Source: Ascarosepion bandense
Lineage: Eukaryota > Mollusca > Cephalopoda > Sepiida > Sepiidae
Direction of reading: 5' to 3'
Length of the DNA stretch: 64,000 nucleotides
NCBI GenBank assembly: GCA_037127315.1
Contig: JBBBDQ010001270.1
Location: forward strand, 1,903,501-1,967,500
Position 1 is the first letter of the stretch. Each line of letters begins with the position of its first letter. Shown piece by piece: positions 1 to 9,252 of the stretch. Both the position numbers and the translations under genes were made by a program. The notes beneath the pieces are model-generated. The model ran no database searches, had not been told where the DNA came from, and saw only the letters and a program-made list of their open reading frames with translations.

Positions 1-44
1 AGGCTCTATTTAACCAAACGGTTAAGGGACGTCAGATATAATGA

Positions 45-225
45 TCGTTTCCCTGGAGGGCGCATGTTTTTCCTACGATATTTCTCGGATATTCAAGCCG
101 GTGGATGTAAATAAACACACTGTTTAATAATAAAAAGCAGAGTATCTACTCAAATATGAAAAAAAAAAGTTTAAAAACAAATTAAAAGTATGTCGGATTT
201 AATCCATATAATAGAATATATTTAT
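45..225 (+). repeat. SINE-C body fragment
   Basis: This stretch shares its order of short blocks with 2140-2330, 27225-27360 and the reverse strand of 42965-43100: a poly-T/cgat block, 'attcaagccggtg', 'aaataaacacactgtttaat', 'gagtatctactcaaata' and 'tatgtcggatttaatcc'. At 27130 and 43100 the same body follows a tRNA-like head, so I call it the body of a tRNA-derived SINE. The head in this copy (bases 1-45) is too decayed to recognise. Confidence 0.5.
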
Positions 226-247
226 CAGTATGTTCATATATATTTCA

Positions 248-249
248 GG

Positions 250-296
<47 letters not shown>
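248..296. repeat. (TA)n microsatellite
   Basis: An uninterrupted TA run lies at the 3' edge of the Penelope-like fragment that follows. The second Penelope-like copy ends at (TA)n in the same place (25052-25094). Confidence 0.95.
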
Positions 297-299
<3 letters not shown>

Positions 300-712
300 T
301 ATCGAGGCAGCAAGTAATTTTCAAAACATATGCTGTTAAATATAAGAGACAATGAATGTCTATTACGTTTAATCATGAGCCGTTCTAAACGTCGTATTTT
401 TGCTTTAATTTCAGTTGAAAATAAAGACAAAAATTCTCCAACATTTGGATAATTATTTATTGGTTTTCTTCTAAGCTTTCGGCTCACATCAGCCATCTTC
501 AGAGAGGTTGTTTAAACTGAAATATTATAAAATCCACCATCACCGACGATATTATTTTGTGTTGACATAAAACTCCGCTTGGCAACGGCAATAGTTACCA
601 AAAATAATAAACGCAGTTCTTAAGTTTGCGATGCGGTTTTATGACCTCACACCGCGGGATAGCGCGAAATGACAACAAAACCATGTAGTCAAATGCAATG
701 TAATAAGTTATT
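297..712 (-). mobile_element. Penelope-like retroelement fragment, copy 1
   Basis: Read on the minus strand, this 415-bp block matches 24660-25050 throughout. It starts with a shared untranslated part ('gcatttgactacatggtt', 'gttatttttggtaactattgcc', 'tatgtcaacacaaaataa'). It continues into a hairpin, 'gatggctgatgtgagccgaaagc', and an open frame at 496-297 whose residues include FLSLFSTEIKAKIRRLERLM and 'CFENYLLPRYT'. The pattern of a basic helix followed by Cys-x(5)-LLP-(R/K)-Y resembles the start of Penelope-like reverse transcriptases, where a Cys-x(n)-(I/L)PK motif precedes the RT core. No RT core is present. The class assignment is inference; the repeat relationship with the other copy is seen directly. 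Confidence 0.5.
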
Positions 713-857
713 TCCTGTTTTAAAGTTGATTTTATTGAGTGTTGGTTGTTTGGATTTGATGTACATGGCCTCCAATATCTGCAGGTTCCTCTGACTGTGT
801 GTATGAGTAAAGATCACCATATTGTTGACCAATATATATATATAAAATTAAATGTAA

Positions 858-1161
858 AGTTGTACTCGTTTCGAAAAACCCTCCGAGTACATACGCGGAA
901 GGAGAAAATGGTAATAAAAAAAAGAACGAGCTAAGCACTTGAACATCAGTCAAAGTACGTAGCCCAAAGAAAAAAAAAACCCGAGACGAGTAACCTAAAA
1001 CAAAAAGCGCTCAATACGCAAGTAGAGCAAACAAAGTCAATAGCTAACCTAGGGAGCCAACAACTTACTAAGGTTTCACCCAACGGATCGATCTTCAGTG
1101 TTTCCCTGAAGATCCAGTTTGATCAAACCTTGGTAGGTCCGTTGGCGATCTGTAGGTTAGC

Positions 1162-1165
<4 letters not shown>
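858..1165 (-). repeat. Dispersed repeat E with hairpin core, copy 1
   Basis: The minus strand matches 33950-34205 on the plus strand. Shared blocks include a Tyr/Phe-rich T tract, 'cccgagacgagtaac', 'aagcgctcaatacg' and 'tcgtttcgaaaaaccctccg'. Between 1058 and 1148 the sequence is strongly self-complementary: 'ccaacgga' pairs with 'tccgttgg', 'gatcttcag' with 'ctgaagatc' and 'aaggttt' with 'aaacctt'. On the minus strand it contains CTGAAGA, a short stem, then GAAA, an arrangement like a hammerhead ribozyme core (see findings). The element family is not one I can name. Confidence 0.5.

Positions 1166-1206
<41 letters not shown>
1153..1206. repeat. (TA)n(GT)n compound microsatellite
   Basis: A TA run passes directly into a GT run. 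The same TA-to-TG transition recurs at 4066-4135, 18308-18420, 19128-19190, 22000-22050, 28870-28923, 33370-33425 and 35200-35245. Confidence 0.95.
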
Positions 1207-1355
1207 TTATTATAAATTATAATTTAGAATATGTACAAATTACTAATTATAATTACAAATTTCAAATTATAATTTATAATAAATATTCATAGCTTTATTT
1301 CTATACTGAGCACTGTTTTAAATTAATGTTTTGGCTTCGTTCCTTATTCACTTGG

Positions 1356-1357
<2 letters not shown>

Positions 1358-1403
<46 letters not shown>
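1358..1403. repeat. (TA)n microsatellite
   Basis: TA run that ends 8 bp before the 5' terminus of the first Helitron copy. Confidence 0.95.
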
Positions 1404-1406
<3 letters not shown>

Positions 1407-1411
1407 TCTAA

Positions 1412-1718
1412 TCTAAACTTATTTATAAATGGAACTTTGTCTGTGTGTGTGTGTCTCTGTGTGTCCGTTAACTATGGACTCCAAAACGGCTGAACCGATT
1501 TTCTTGAAAATTTACACAGTTAAGCGTCTGCGAGTGTTCTTAGCTAGGTTTTGTGTCGAGGTACCCCCAATAAATATTGAAAATCGATAATCGAAAAAAT
1601 CGTGTTCTAGAAGGAGTGGTCCAATTTTAATCAAATTTGATACACTCATAGACAAAGATATAAGAAACGATATTCAGAGGTTTCAATGTTGCAGTTCTTA
1701 CAATAGTGGAAAAAATCG

Positions 1719-1761
<43 letters not shown>

Positions 1762-1935
1762 CAAGATATTTGTGTGTGTGTCTGTTTATCTGTCTGTATG
1801 TCCTTTATCCACATTTTTTATCCGATTCTCACCAATCTCCACACAAATATTCTTTAGGCTGAGTCTGAGCTCCAGGACCATGGATTAGTTTTAAACCTTT
1901 TATTACACCTGAGCAACGCCGGGCTATACGGCTAG
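1412..1935 (+). mobile_element. Non-autonomous Helitron, copy 1
   Basis: This 524-bp element starts TCTAAACTTATTTATAAATG and ends GCCGGGCTATACGGCTAG. It sits between A (1411) and T (1936). A 5' TC, a 3' CTRR preceded by a short GC-rich hairpin (GCCG/CGGC), and insertion at AT are the defining features of Helitrons. Two more copies with the same ends are at 8222-8725 and 23933-24250. There is no Rep/helicase coding sequence, so the copy depends on an autonomous relative. An internal (TA)n at 1719-1758 separates two conserved halves. Confidence 0.8.
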
Positions 1936-2059
1936 TATATATATATATATACACACCAACTGAAATAGATAGAGAGACAAATATGCAAACGATGTGAAAA
2001 TAGATATAAATACATAGGTGCTCTGGAAATAATTCGAACAGCCATTGCCTAGGGAAAAG

Positions 2060-2335
2060 CGCCCTTAGTTCGGCCACGTAGGACTTCGTGATCAAACAAA
2101 GCCCGGGTCGTGATTTGGAACACATAATTCTTACGATTCTTCCAGGTGGACATTTTTTCCAACAAGAATATTCAGGCTGGTATATGTGAATAAATATATA
2201 AACTCTTTAAAATAAAACAAAATCGACTCAAATATGAGTATGCATTAAAAATAACGTTCAAACAAAAAATTAAAAATATGTCAGATTTAATCCATTTCGC
2301 ATATTGTTGAATTGTGTTAATGTTTAACGCCAAGG
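2060..2335 (+). mobile_element. SINE-C copy with decayed tRNA-like head
   Basis: Bases 2065-2130 keep a weak B-box ('cgggtcgtgatttgg'). They are followed by the SINE-C body blocks 'aatattcaggctgg', 'gtgaataaatatataaact' and 'tatgtcagatttaatcc'. The body matches 45-225 and 27225-27360. Confidence 0.45.
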
Positions 2336-2587
2336 TTGTAGCTTGTCAGTGATTTTTTTTTTTTTTTGATAAAATGTATTTTTTTCCAGCAGGTCCTTTT
2401 GTTGTAAAGTGTTCGGTATCGGGGTGGCGACAGAGCATTGATAAGCATAGTTGACCTCTTAATCTGAGCAGGTTAATGCCGAATTCGAAGTTTTGTGAAT
2501 TTTAAAAAAAAACAATCCTGACGGTGTTGTCACGAAACTTCGAAGTTTGCATGAAACTCCTCAGTTAAAGTGATTAACTTTTTTTCG

Positions 2588-2589
<2 letters not shown>

Positions 2590-2627
<38 letters not shown>
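2590..2627. repeat. (TA)n microsatellite
   Basis: TA run immediately upstream of a SINE-B unit. Confidence 0.95.
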
Positions 2628-2900
2628 ACTTTGAAAAACAATAGCTACTCTGGGATCTACGCATCGCTCATTCAGTAATGAATGAGAGCACTCTGGGTAT
2701 TGGGTGTGTACAATGATAATATGCACGCTAAAAGTCTGCCTTTTTCTACCAAGTGCCCATAGCTCAGAGTTAGAATCGCCGACTGACGCCAATTCGGTCG
2801 GGTTTCAATCTTGGGTTAAAAGCAATCGGAGTCTAACCGTACTGATGAGCTGTGATACAGTGAAACAGATCTGTCTGCGGATGACTATTTACGCTCTCAC
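2628..2900 (+). mobile_element. SINE-B (tRNA-derived), copy 1
   Basis: A tRNA-like head at 2750-2825 carries an A-box-like 'atagctcagagttagaatcg' and a B-box-like 'gggtttcaatcttgg'. It is followed by the constant tail 'aatcggagtctaaccgtact' and 'cagatctgtctgcggatgac'. The sequence upstream of the head ('gagcactctggg', 'tacaatgataatat') is also shared by all copies. The family recurs at 2935, 3835, 21598, 21836, 41400 and 54828. The RNA polymerase III promoter boxes are seen; activity is not implied. Confidence 0.75.
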
Positions 2901-2934
2901 ATCCTGATTGAGCACTCTGGAAGAATGGGAGACT

Positions 2935-3165
2935 TTGAAAAACAGGAGCTACACTGGCATGTACGCATAGTTCATTCAGTGATGAATTAGAGCACTCTGG
3001 CTATTGGGCGTGTACAATGATAATATACACGCCAAAAATCTGCCTTCTTCTACCGAGCGCCCATAGCTCAGAGGTAGATTCGCCAACTGACAGCAATCGG
3101 AGTCTAACTGTCATGATGTGCTGTGATACAGCGAAACAGATCTGTCTGCGGATGACTATATATAC
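2935..3165 (+). mobile_element. SINE-B, copy 2, with a head deletion
   Basis: This copy repeats the preceding unit almost exactly but lacks about 30 bp of the tRNA-like head that carries the B box ('cgccaattcggtcgggtttc' in other copies). It ends 'gcggatgactatatatac'. With copy 1 it forms a head-to-tail pair. Confidence 0.7.
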
Positions 3166-3309
3166 ATATATAGATATAGCAGTAAAAAAATTCTGGAGAA
3201 ATTGGAAAATAATCCCAAAGGATCCTAGTAATATGAAAATTGATCCAACAGAGTGCTCGAGGTAAATTTATTTTACAGAGCAGATTTTCATTTATTTTAT
3301 CTGTAAATT

Positions 3310-3733
3310 CAGATCACGATTGGAGGGATAGCTATTTCAGCATTTTTCATGAGACGTATTGAAAACCCCAGTCGACCGTAGAATGAAAACGTTCTTGTAC
3401 CGGAAGCAAAGGCCAGTAAAGAAAAGGGTAAGGAATGTTGGTCAGAAAATGGTCAAGAAGAGGAGAAAATGGGAGTAATCTCCCTTTAGTAGTAGAAGGC
3501 AGGTAATTTGTGTCAGACGTAGTAGGAAGGAATAAACTTCAGATTGTCCAAATTTAAATTCTGATCCTTGTAAAAGGCAAAATATATTATGAATAAATGG
3601 AAGAAGAGAATAATTAATGAAGTTTAAATCAACTTCAGTGCTTCCGGTACAAGAAATTTATTCATTTTACGGTCGACTGGTGTTGACAATGCATGACTTC
3701 GACAGACGTTGAAATAGCTAACCCCTAATGTGA

Positions 3734-3735
<2 letters not shown>
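3310..3735. mobile_element. Foldback element with ~100-bp inverted arms
   Basis: The left arm (3318-3412) and the reverse complement of the right arm (3640-3728) share 'tagctatttca', 'ccagtcgaccgta', 'aatgaa' and 'ttcttgtaccggaagc' in the same order. The central 220 bp is unique and non-coding. No transposase is present, so this is a MITE or foldback element of unassigned superfamily. Confidence 0.6.

Positions 3736-3737
<2 letters not shown>

Positions 3738-3775
<38 letters not shown>
3738..3775. repeat. (TA)n microsatellite
   Basis: TA run between the foldback element and an inverted SINE-B copy. Confidence 0.95.
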
Positions 3776-3778
<3 letters not shown>

Positions 3779-3834
3779 GTATTATATATATAAATCATAT
3801 ATATGTATATATATATTAATCGTATATACTATAG

Positions 3835-4030
3835 TCATCCGCAGACAGATCTGTTTCGCTGATCAGTACGGTTAGACTCCGATTGCTTTTTTCTACCCAG
3901 CATTGAAACCCGACCGAATTGGCGTCAGTCGGCGATTCTACCTCTGGGCTACGAGCGTTCGGTGGAAGAAGGCAGACTCTTTAGCACGTATATCATTATA
4001 CACGCCCAATAGCCATAGTGCTCTATGGCT
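3835..4030 (-). mobile_element. SINE-B, copy 3
   Basis: The reverse strand reads from the shared 5' region through the tRNA-like head (B box 'cgggtttcaat') to the tail 'cagatctgtctgcggatgac' and then TA repeats. It is inverted relative to copies 1 and 2. Confidence 0.75.
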
Positions 4031-4045
4031 ATTGGCCCTCTTAAT

Positions 4046-4082
<37 letters not shown>

Positions 4083-4087
4083 CGTAC

Positions 4088-4119
<32 letters not shown>

Positions 4120-4172
4120 ATATATATATATATTAATCATTTCACTCCAAGAAAGACGATACCGTTACTTAA

Positions 4173-4219
<47 letters not shown>

Positions 4220-4223
<4 letters not shown>

Positions 4224-4925
4224 CGTTTCACCCCAAGCAAGACGGTACCGTTACTGGTGCTGCAGGGGGCTACATAAGAGAAGAGTAAAAGTTTAAGCAG
4301 GAGGAGAGCGAAAGAGGAAGACAAACTAGTTACAGTGGGTGTCAGACAAAGGGCAAGCGAAGGATAGAAATACAAGTGTGAGGACAGTTGAGAAGGTAGA
4401 GTGAGAAAGGGAAAGATCAAGAAACACGGGGTGATGGGGAAAGGACGAGGGAAGAATTGGAGTCAAGAGTATAAGAGATGGGAATTGACATTGCATTTCA
4501 ATTCTTGGAGATTGTAGCCGACAGGGAAGCAAATATACGAAAGGAGTTCCACAGGCCGTAAGTGCGAGAAAAGAAGCTATTGGAGTAGAAGTGGCGGTTG
4601 CTTTTGGTTGATTTAACTATAAAAGGGTGGGACCTTGTTGCCAGTCTGGTTGCTCGAGTAAATGTGGAGGGGAGTGGAGGGTGCATCGGTGAGCTAAACT
4701 CATCTGAGTAGAAGCCATGAAAATATTTGTAGAAGAGACAGAGCGAAGCTACATTCCGTTGTGAGAATGTGGTTGGAAACGAGCTGCCAGGTCGGGACCG
4801 ATAACATTACAGATTCTCCTTCGGAGTCTGTTTAGAATCCTGAGATGAATAGCAGGGGACCCGATTAGATATGACAACAGTATTTAATGCACGGGCGGAT
4901 GGTTACTCCTATTTCCATTACTGTG
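4220..4925 (-). mobile_element. LINE-1a fragment: 3' end plus C-terminal ORF remnant
   Basis: This belongs to the abundant LINE whose 3' terminus reads (sense strand) 'ccttgcttggggtgaaa' plus 'gatt' and an A tract. Here the 3' terminus is at 4220 on the minus strand, after a (TA)n run. The 3' UTR and the C-terminal coding block follow; residues such as 'TRLATRSHPF' and 'YGLWNS' are readable in separate frames. The fragment stops near 4925 with the block 'acgggcggatgg'. A second 3' terminus of about 40 bp sits at 4131-4170. Confidence 0.7.
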
Positions 4926-4936
4926 ACATGTATTAA

Positions 4937-4946
4937 TATATATTTA

Positions 4947-5027
<81 letters not shown>
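4937..5027. repeat. Long (TA)n microsatellite
   Basis: About 90 bp of TA with two TG/CA interruptions. Confidence 0.95.
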
Positions 5028-5028
<1 letters not shown>

Positions 5029-5204
5029 GCGAATAATCTACTCACTACGCTTTGAGATAGCGAAAAATGTTTTCCAGAAGCTAAGCAAAGTATTAAGAAA
5101 CGGGAATTTTGAGAAAGAAAGAAACAAGTGAGAAATTGCTGTGTTGTATCAGTCGTTCTATAAGACAGTGAATGCTGGAAAATTTTCTTACAGATGAAGG
5201 AAAA

Positions 5205-5810
5205 GATTGATTGAACCGGCGGAGCATGTGAGCAAGGTAACTTTCTACGGTGGAGTAGTTGCCACCCAAGACTAAGCAACCCAATATTTCCTGCTGTTAA
5301 GTTCCTTACATGATGCATATTTTGGGCGATCATGTCTCTTTCGATCCATGACTGACTAAACAGAAGATTTTTCTGCGGTTGGTTGCCATTTCTATCTGCA
5401 GTAGACTGGTTACCAACCAAGGCTAGAAAACCCATTCTGCCCTGCTATTCAGTTCTCTTACCCAGATCAGTCAGTTAAGAGCCATACATGATACACGCTT
5501 AGGCGATCATGTCTCTTTCAATCCACGATGATTAGGCAGAAGATTTCGCCACAGTAGGTTGCCATTACTTTCTACGGTGGAGTAGTTGTCACCCAAGGCA
5601 ATGCAACCCAATATGTCCTGCTGTTCAGGTCAAGTCAGTTAAGTGCCATACGTAATATCCGCTTAGGCGATCATGTCTCGAAAGAGACATGACAGACTGG
5701 ACAGAAGATTATCCAACAGTATGTTGCCATTGCTTTCAGCGGTAGACTTGTTGTCAGCAAAGGCTATAGAACCCATTTTGCCCTGCTATTCAGTTCTCTT
5801 ACCCACATCA
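5205..5810 (-). repeat. Tandem array of truncated SINE-A units
   Basis: The SINE-A 3' block 'gcgatcatgtct' recurs at 5327, 5504 and 5668, with a diverged 'gtgattatgcc' at 5845. Spacings are 177, 164 and 177 bp. Each unit keeps the 3' part of SINE-A ('cagtcagttaag', 'tgactgact', 'gcagaaga', 'gttgccat', 'tgctattcag') but lacks the tRNA head. Such regular head-to-tail monomers differ from random insertions. Confidence 0.65.
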
Positions 5811-6075
5811 GTCAGTTAAGAGCCAAATATGATACACTCTTGGGTGATTATGCCACTTTCGATCCCTGACTGACTAGAGGGGAGATTTTCCCGCAGTAGG
5901 TTGCCATTTCTTCCTACGGTAGGATGGTTACCAATCTCTCCTGCTATTCAAATCATATCACGAGAAAGAAGAGACAGATTAATAATTTTCACCAGGGAAT
6001 TTACGCGAAAGTGAATTCAACTAGAATTCGAACTCGGCACTCCGATTTCTTATTCCGAGTCGATATTTTTTGTAC
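5805..6075 (-). mobile_element. SINE-A (tRNA-derived), copy with head
   Basis: On the minus strand this reads from a head with B box 'gagttcgaattc' into the SINE-A body and tail. About 40 bp of the centre is missing compared with 29440-29739. It forms the last truncated member of the array to the left. Confidence 0.7.
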
Positions 6076-6099
6076 CCAACACAGACTTTCTGAAGCCTT

Positions 6100-6420
6100 T
6101 TTATAAGTCAGTCAGTTTAGTGCCATACGTGATACAAGCTTCGAGCGATCATGTCTCGAAAGAGACATGACTGACTGGGCAGAAGATTATCACAGCAGTA
6201 GGTTGCCATTGTTTTCTGCGGTAGACTGGTTGCCAGCCAATGCTCTAGAACCCAATCTGTCTTATTGTTTAACCCATAACTGGAGGGAAGAGACGGATTA
6301 ATACATTTACCAAGCGTATTTGTGCGTAGGTGAACGCAACGACTTCAACTGAAATTCGAATTCGGCTTCCTGAATTCTCGTTCTGAGTCGATATCCACTG
6401 CTCCACAACGCACATCCAAT
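6100..6420 (-). mobile_element. SINE-A, near full-length
   Basis: The minus strand starts 'tgcgttgtggagcagtgg' (A-box region), continues to the B box 'ttcgaatttcagttgaa' and through the ~300-bp body, and ends 'gcactaaactgactgac'. The body has a small hairpin, 'catgtctctttcgagacatg', near its 3' end. Family members are at 12605, 15508, 23555, 29440, 39355, 43565, 50632 and 59635. Confidence 0.8.
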
Positions 6421-6507
6421 GCATTTAAAACGTTGTTGTATATTTCCGCTGTTTTGGATGGCACGAAAATCTGTGTAACGACAACAACAACAACAATAGT
6501 AATAGGA

Positions 6508-7072
6508 AGTTTTTTTGGTAAATGTGCGTTTGAGGTGCCGACGGGTAATCCCTATTCAAATTTATCCAAAATAGCATTATTTCTGTGCAAATGTATATGC
6601 TGATCTCAAATCGACAATTAGTTATTGAAGAAACTTACCTTTTTTGCTTTGAAAGTCCATAAAAAAACGAACTATATCTCGCACTTTTTCTCTCCCGTAA
6701 CTCACACAAAGTCATGTAACTAACTGCAGAATGACGTTCTACGTAGGCAGCAATTTTCTTTTGAATTTTGGTCGATTTTCTTCCTTTACCAAATGAAGAA
6801 AAATCGACCAAAAATCTGCCAAAATTCGTTCACATGGCAGTACGTCATTCTGCAGATAATTTCATGACTTCGTGAGAGTTACAGGGAGAGAAAAAGTGCA
6901 AGATATAGTTCGTTTTTTTTATGGACAAGTAGATAAAACAATGAAGCTTCTTCAATAACTAACAGTTGATTTGAGTTCAGCATATGCATTTGCACAGAGA
7001 TAATGCTATTTTGGATAGATTTGGAGGGGAAAAGCGTCGGGACTTACAACGAAAATTTACCGTTTTTTTTAC
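6508..7072. mobile_element. Large palindromic (foldback) element
   Basis: The two halves are reverse complements over almost the whole 565 bp. The left arm runs 6520-6788 and the right arm 6797-7068. Shared blocks include 'ccaaaatagcattat', 'ctgtgcaaatg', 'gttattgaagaa', 'cgaactatatct', 'gcactttttctctccc', 'gtcatg' and 'tctgcagaatgacgt'. The centre is at about 6792, where 'ttggtcgattttctt' meets 'aagaaaaatcgaccaa'. The ends are 'ggtaaat'/'atttacc'. There is no coding capacity. Transcripts would fold into a hairpin of about 270 bp. Confidence 0.85.
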
Positions 7073-7197
7073 CATTTCATGAAAGCAGCTGTTCATAACG
7101 TGCAAGTGTCATTGCCTCTCCTAATTTATTTTTTTTTCTTCAACACTGACTACACGGATAATACCTCACCCATTCATTTACTTTTTTTTCTTTTTTT

Positions 7198-7900
7198 AAT
7201 CATTTCACCCCGAGCAAGGCAGTAATACCACTGATGAGCTGGGGGCAACATAACTGTAAATTAATCAGAAAAGAGTGAGGAGTAGTACAAACTAGTTAGA
7301 AAGGAGCAATAGAAAGCTGAGAAACGACCTTCATTTTGCGGTTATTTAGAAAGGATTGGATTAGGTCAAGCAGGTGACCGGTAATACCGTAACCCCGTAG
7401 CTTGCATAGGAGGCCAGAGTGCCAAACTCTGTCAAAAGCCTTGGAGATGTCCAGAACAACTGCGCGAGCCTCGTCAGACTCATCAAGGGCCTGGAGCATG
7501 TACTCCGTTACGGTTGTTAGCAAGTCGGCCGTGGACCTGGCAAAGCGGAAGCCATATTGCTTGTCAGAGAAGACTTTGTGGGCAGTAAGATGTTGGACTG
7601 TTTCAGCATTGATTATGGCCTCGAATACTTTCCTGAGTATCGGTAGAAGACTGATAGGACGATAGTTGGATGAGTCCGAGGTTTCACCACAATTCTTAAA
7701 TACAGGAACGACTGAGGAGAACTTCCAGCATGCAGGAAAACAGGAAGCAGAAAAGCAGCAGTTAAACAGTTTGGAGAGGACAGGGGAAAGTTCAGGAGCA
7801 CACCTCTTAAGGACTATCACCGGGATTCCATGGTCTCCACTCGCCTTATGGGGGTCGAGTTTTGAGATTACTCGGGATACTTACTGAAGAATGGAGATTA
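7198..7900 (-). pseudogene. LINE-1b fragment: 3' UTR joined to N-terminal RT
   Basis: A non-LTR reverse transcriptase piece is open on the minus strand from 7820 to 7296. Readable RT landmarks are 'CFPACWKFSSVVPVFKN', 'NYRPISLLPILRKVFEAI', 'DKQYGFRFARSTADLL' and 'DISKAFDRVWHSGLLCKLRG'. The first catalytic Asp lies in 'LDISKAFD'. After 'SFLNNRKMK' the sequence jumps directly to the LINE 3' UTR and terminus at 7198 ('aatcatttcaccccgagcaa'). An internal deletion has therefore removed the (Y/F)ADD palm motif. It is the same family as 19393-20970. The element is broken and cannot move by itself. Confidence 0.85.
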
Positions 7901-8073
7901 ACCGGCATGTATAACAGGGCAAACCACACTCACGATGACACACATTTCAACTAAATATACTTACTTAACCCCGGTGTGACATCGATACTACAAACGAAAA
8001 CAACACGAGAAAATGATTCGAAAATACTGAAAGCCTTAACATAATGTCTTATCTTAAAGAGATAGGTCGATAC

Positions 8074-9121
8074 CAGTAATGCTCAACCGGGGTCCATATA
8101 TACTTTGGGGTCCACACACTAAAAATAAAGAATTGGGTGTCCACGATATTATAGTGGTCAATAGAGCAATTCTATTTTTTAATTGTTGGTATTACTGAGA
8201 ATGAAATTAATTTACGCCATATCTAAACTTATTTATAAATGGAACTTTGTGTGTGTGTGTGTCCGTTACCTATAGACTCCGAAACGGCTGAACCGATTTT
8301 CTTGAAAATTTACACAGCTATACTATAAGCATCTGCGAGAGTTCTTAGCTAGGTTTTGTGTCGAGGTACCCCCGATAAATATTGAAAATCGATAATCGAA
8401 AAAATCGGGTTATAGAAGGAATGGTCCGATTATAATCAAATTTGATACACACCTAGACAAACACATAAGAAACGATATTCATAAGTTTCAAGGTTGCAAT
8501 TCTTACAATAGTGCAGAAAATCGATAATATATATATACATATATATATAATGCAAGATGTTTGTATGTGTGTCTGTTTATCTGTCTGTATATCCTTTATA
8601 CAAATCTACAATTTTTATCCGATTCTCACCAACCTTCACACAAATATTCTTTAGGCTTAGTCCAGGACCATGGATTAGCTTTAAAGCTTTCATTACAACC
8701 AAGTAACGCCGGGCTATACTGCTAGTAAGAATTAATAAAAGTAGAAATATTTACGTAGTTATTTTGTTTTTTTTATCGCAACAAGTAGAAAAAAACACTT
8801 GGCAATTTGCATTGTCGTAAATTTAAAGTCATGAACAGGGCCTTCCCTACAATAAACATCAAGTCTGTTTGGAAGATCTCTTTCTTTTTTTGTCGTTTTT
8901 CTTTTGAATATTATTCACTATCTGTTTCACACCTAGGCTTTATTTGTTTATATATCTTTTTTGACCTGGCTACTCATCCATTGATCAGTGGCAAGAACAA
9001 ACAGAAGGGTCCATGTAGACCCCGGTTGAGAACAGTTAGCCTAATGACCATGAGGGTTCACCAAAAACAAAAATATGAAAAGGAAAAGGGGTTCATGGGT
9101 AAAAATGGTTGAGATCCACTG
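8074..9121. mobile_element. Non-autonomous hAT-like element with nested Helitron
   Basis: The left end 'cagtaatgctcaaccggggt' mirrors the reverse complement of the right end, 'cagtggatctcaaccatttt'. CAGTGG-type ends with '(c)tcaacc' followed by 'gggtccat'-like subterminal repeats are usual for hAT elements. Flanks 'tcgatac' and 'tttatac' could be an eroded target duplication. A Helitron (8222-8725) sits inside. I see no transposase. The ends are diverged, so the class is probable, not certain. Confidence 0.5.
8222..8725 (+). mobile_element. Non-autonomous Helitron, copy 2
   Basis: It has the same terminal sequences as 1412-1935: 5' TCTAAACTTATTTATAAATG and 3' 'gccgggctatactgctag', between A (8221) and T (8726). 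Internal blocks 'ctgaaccgattttcttgaaa', 'gcgagagttcttagctagg' and 'gtcgaggtacccccgataaa' match copy 1. The 3' hairpin has one changed base (CGGC to CTGC). Confidence 0.8.
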
Positions 9122-9252
9122 TTTATACGAAAACATATTCCACCAACAACAGATCATCTACAAACTACATACCTATAAAACATGGTTATCATAAATTATA
9201 AAATTTTGTACAAAATATCAGCAGTTGAAGATATAAAATTGGGTACAAAATA

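Noticed and set aside
5093..5435. Frames of 63 and 163 codons
   Set aside because: They cross SINE-A pieces and (TA)n; the Ile/Tyr tail is the TA repeat.
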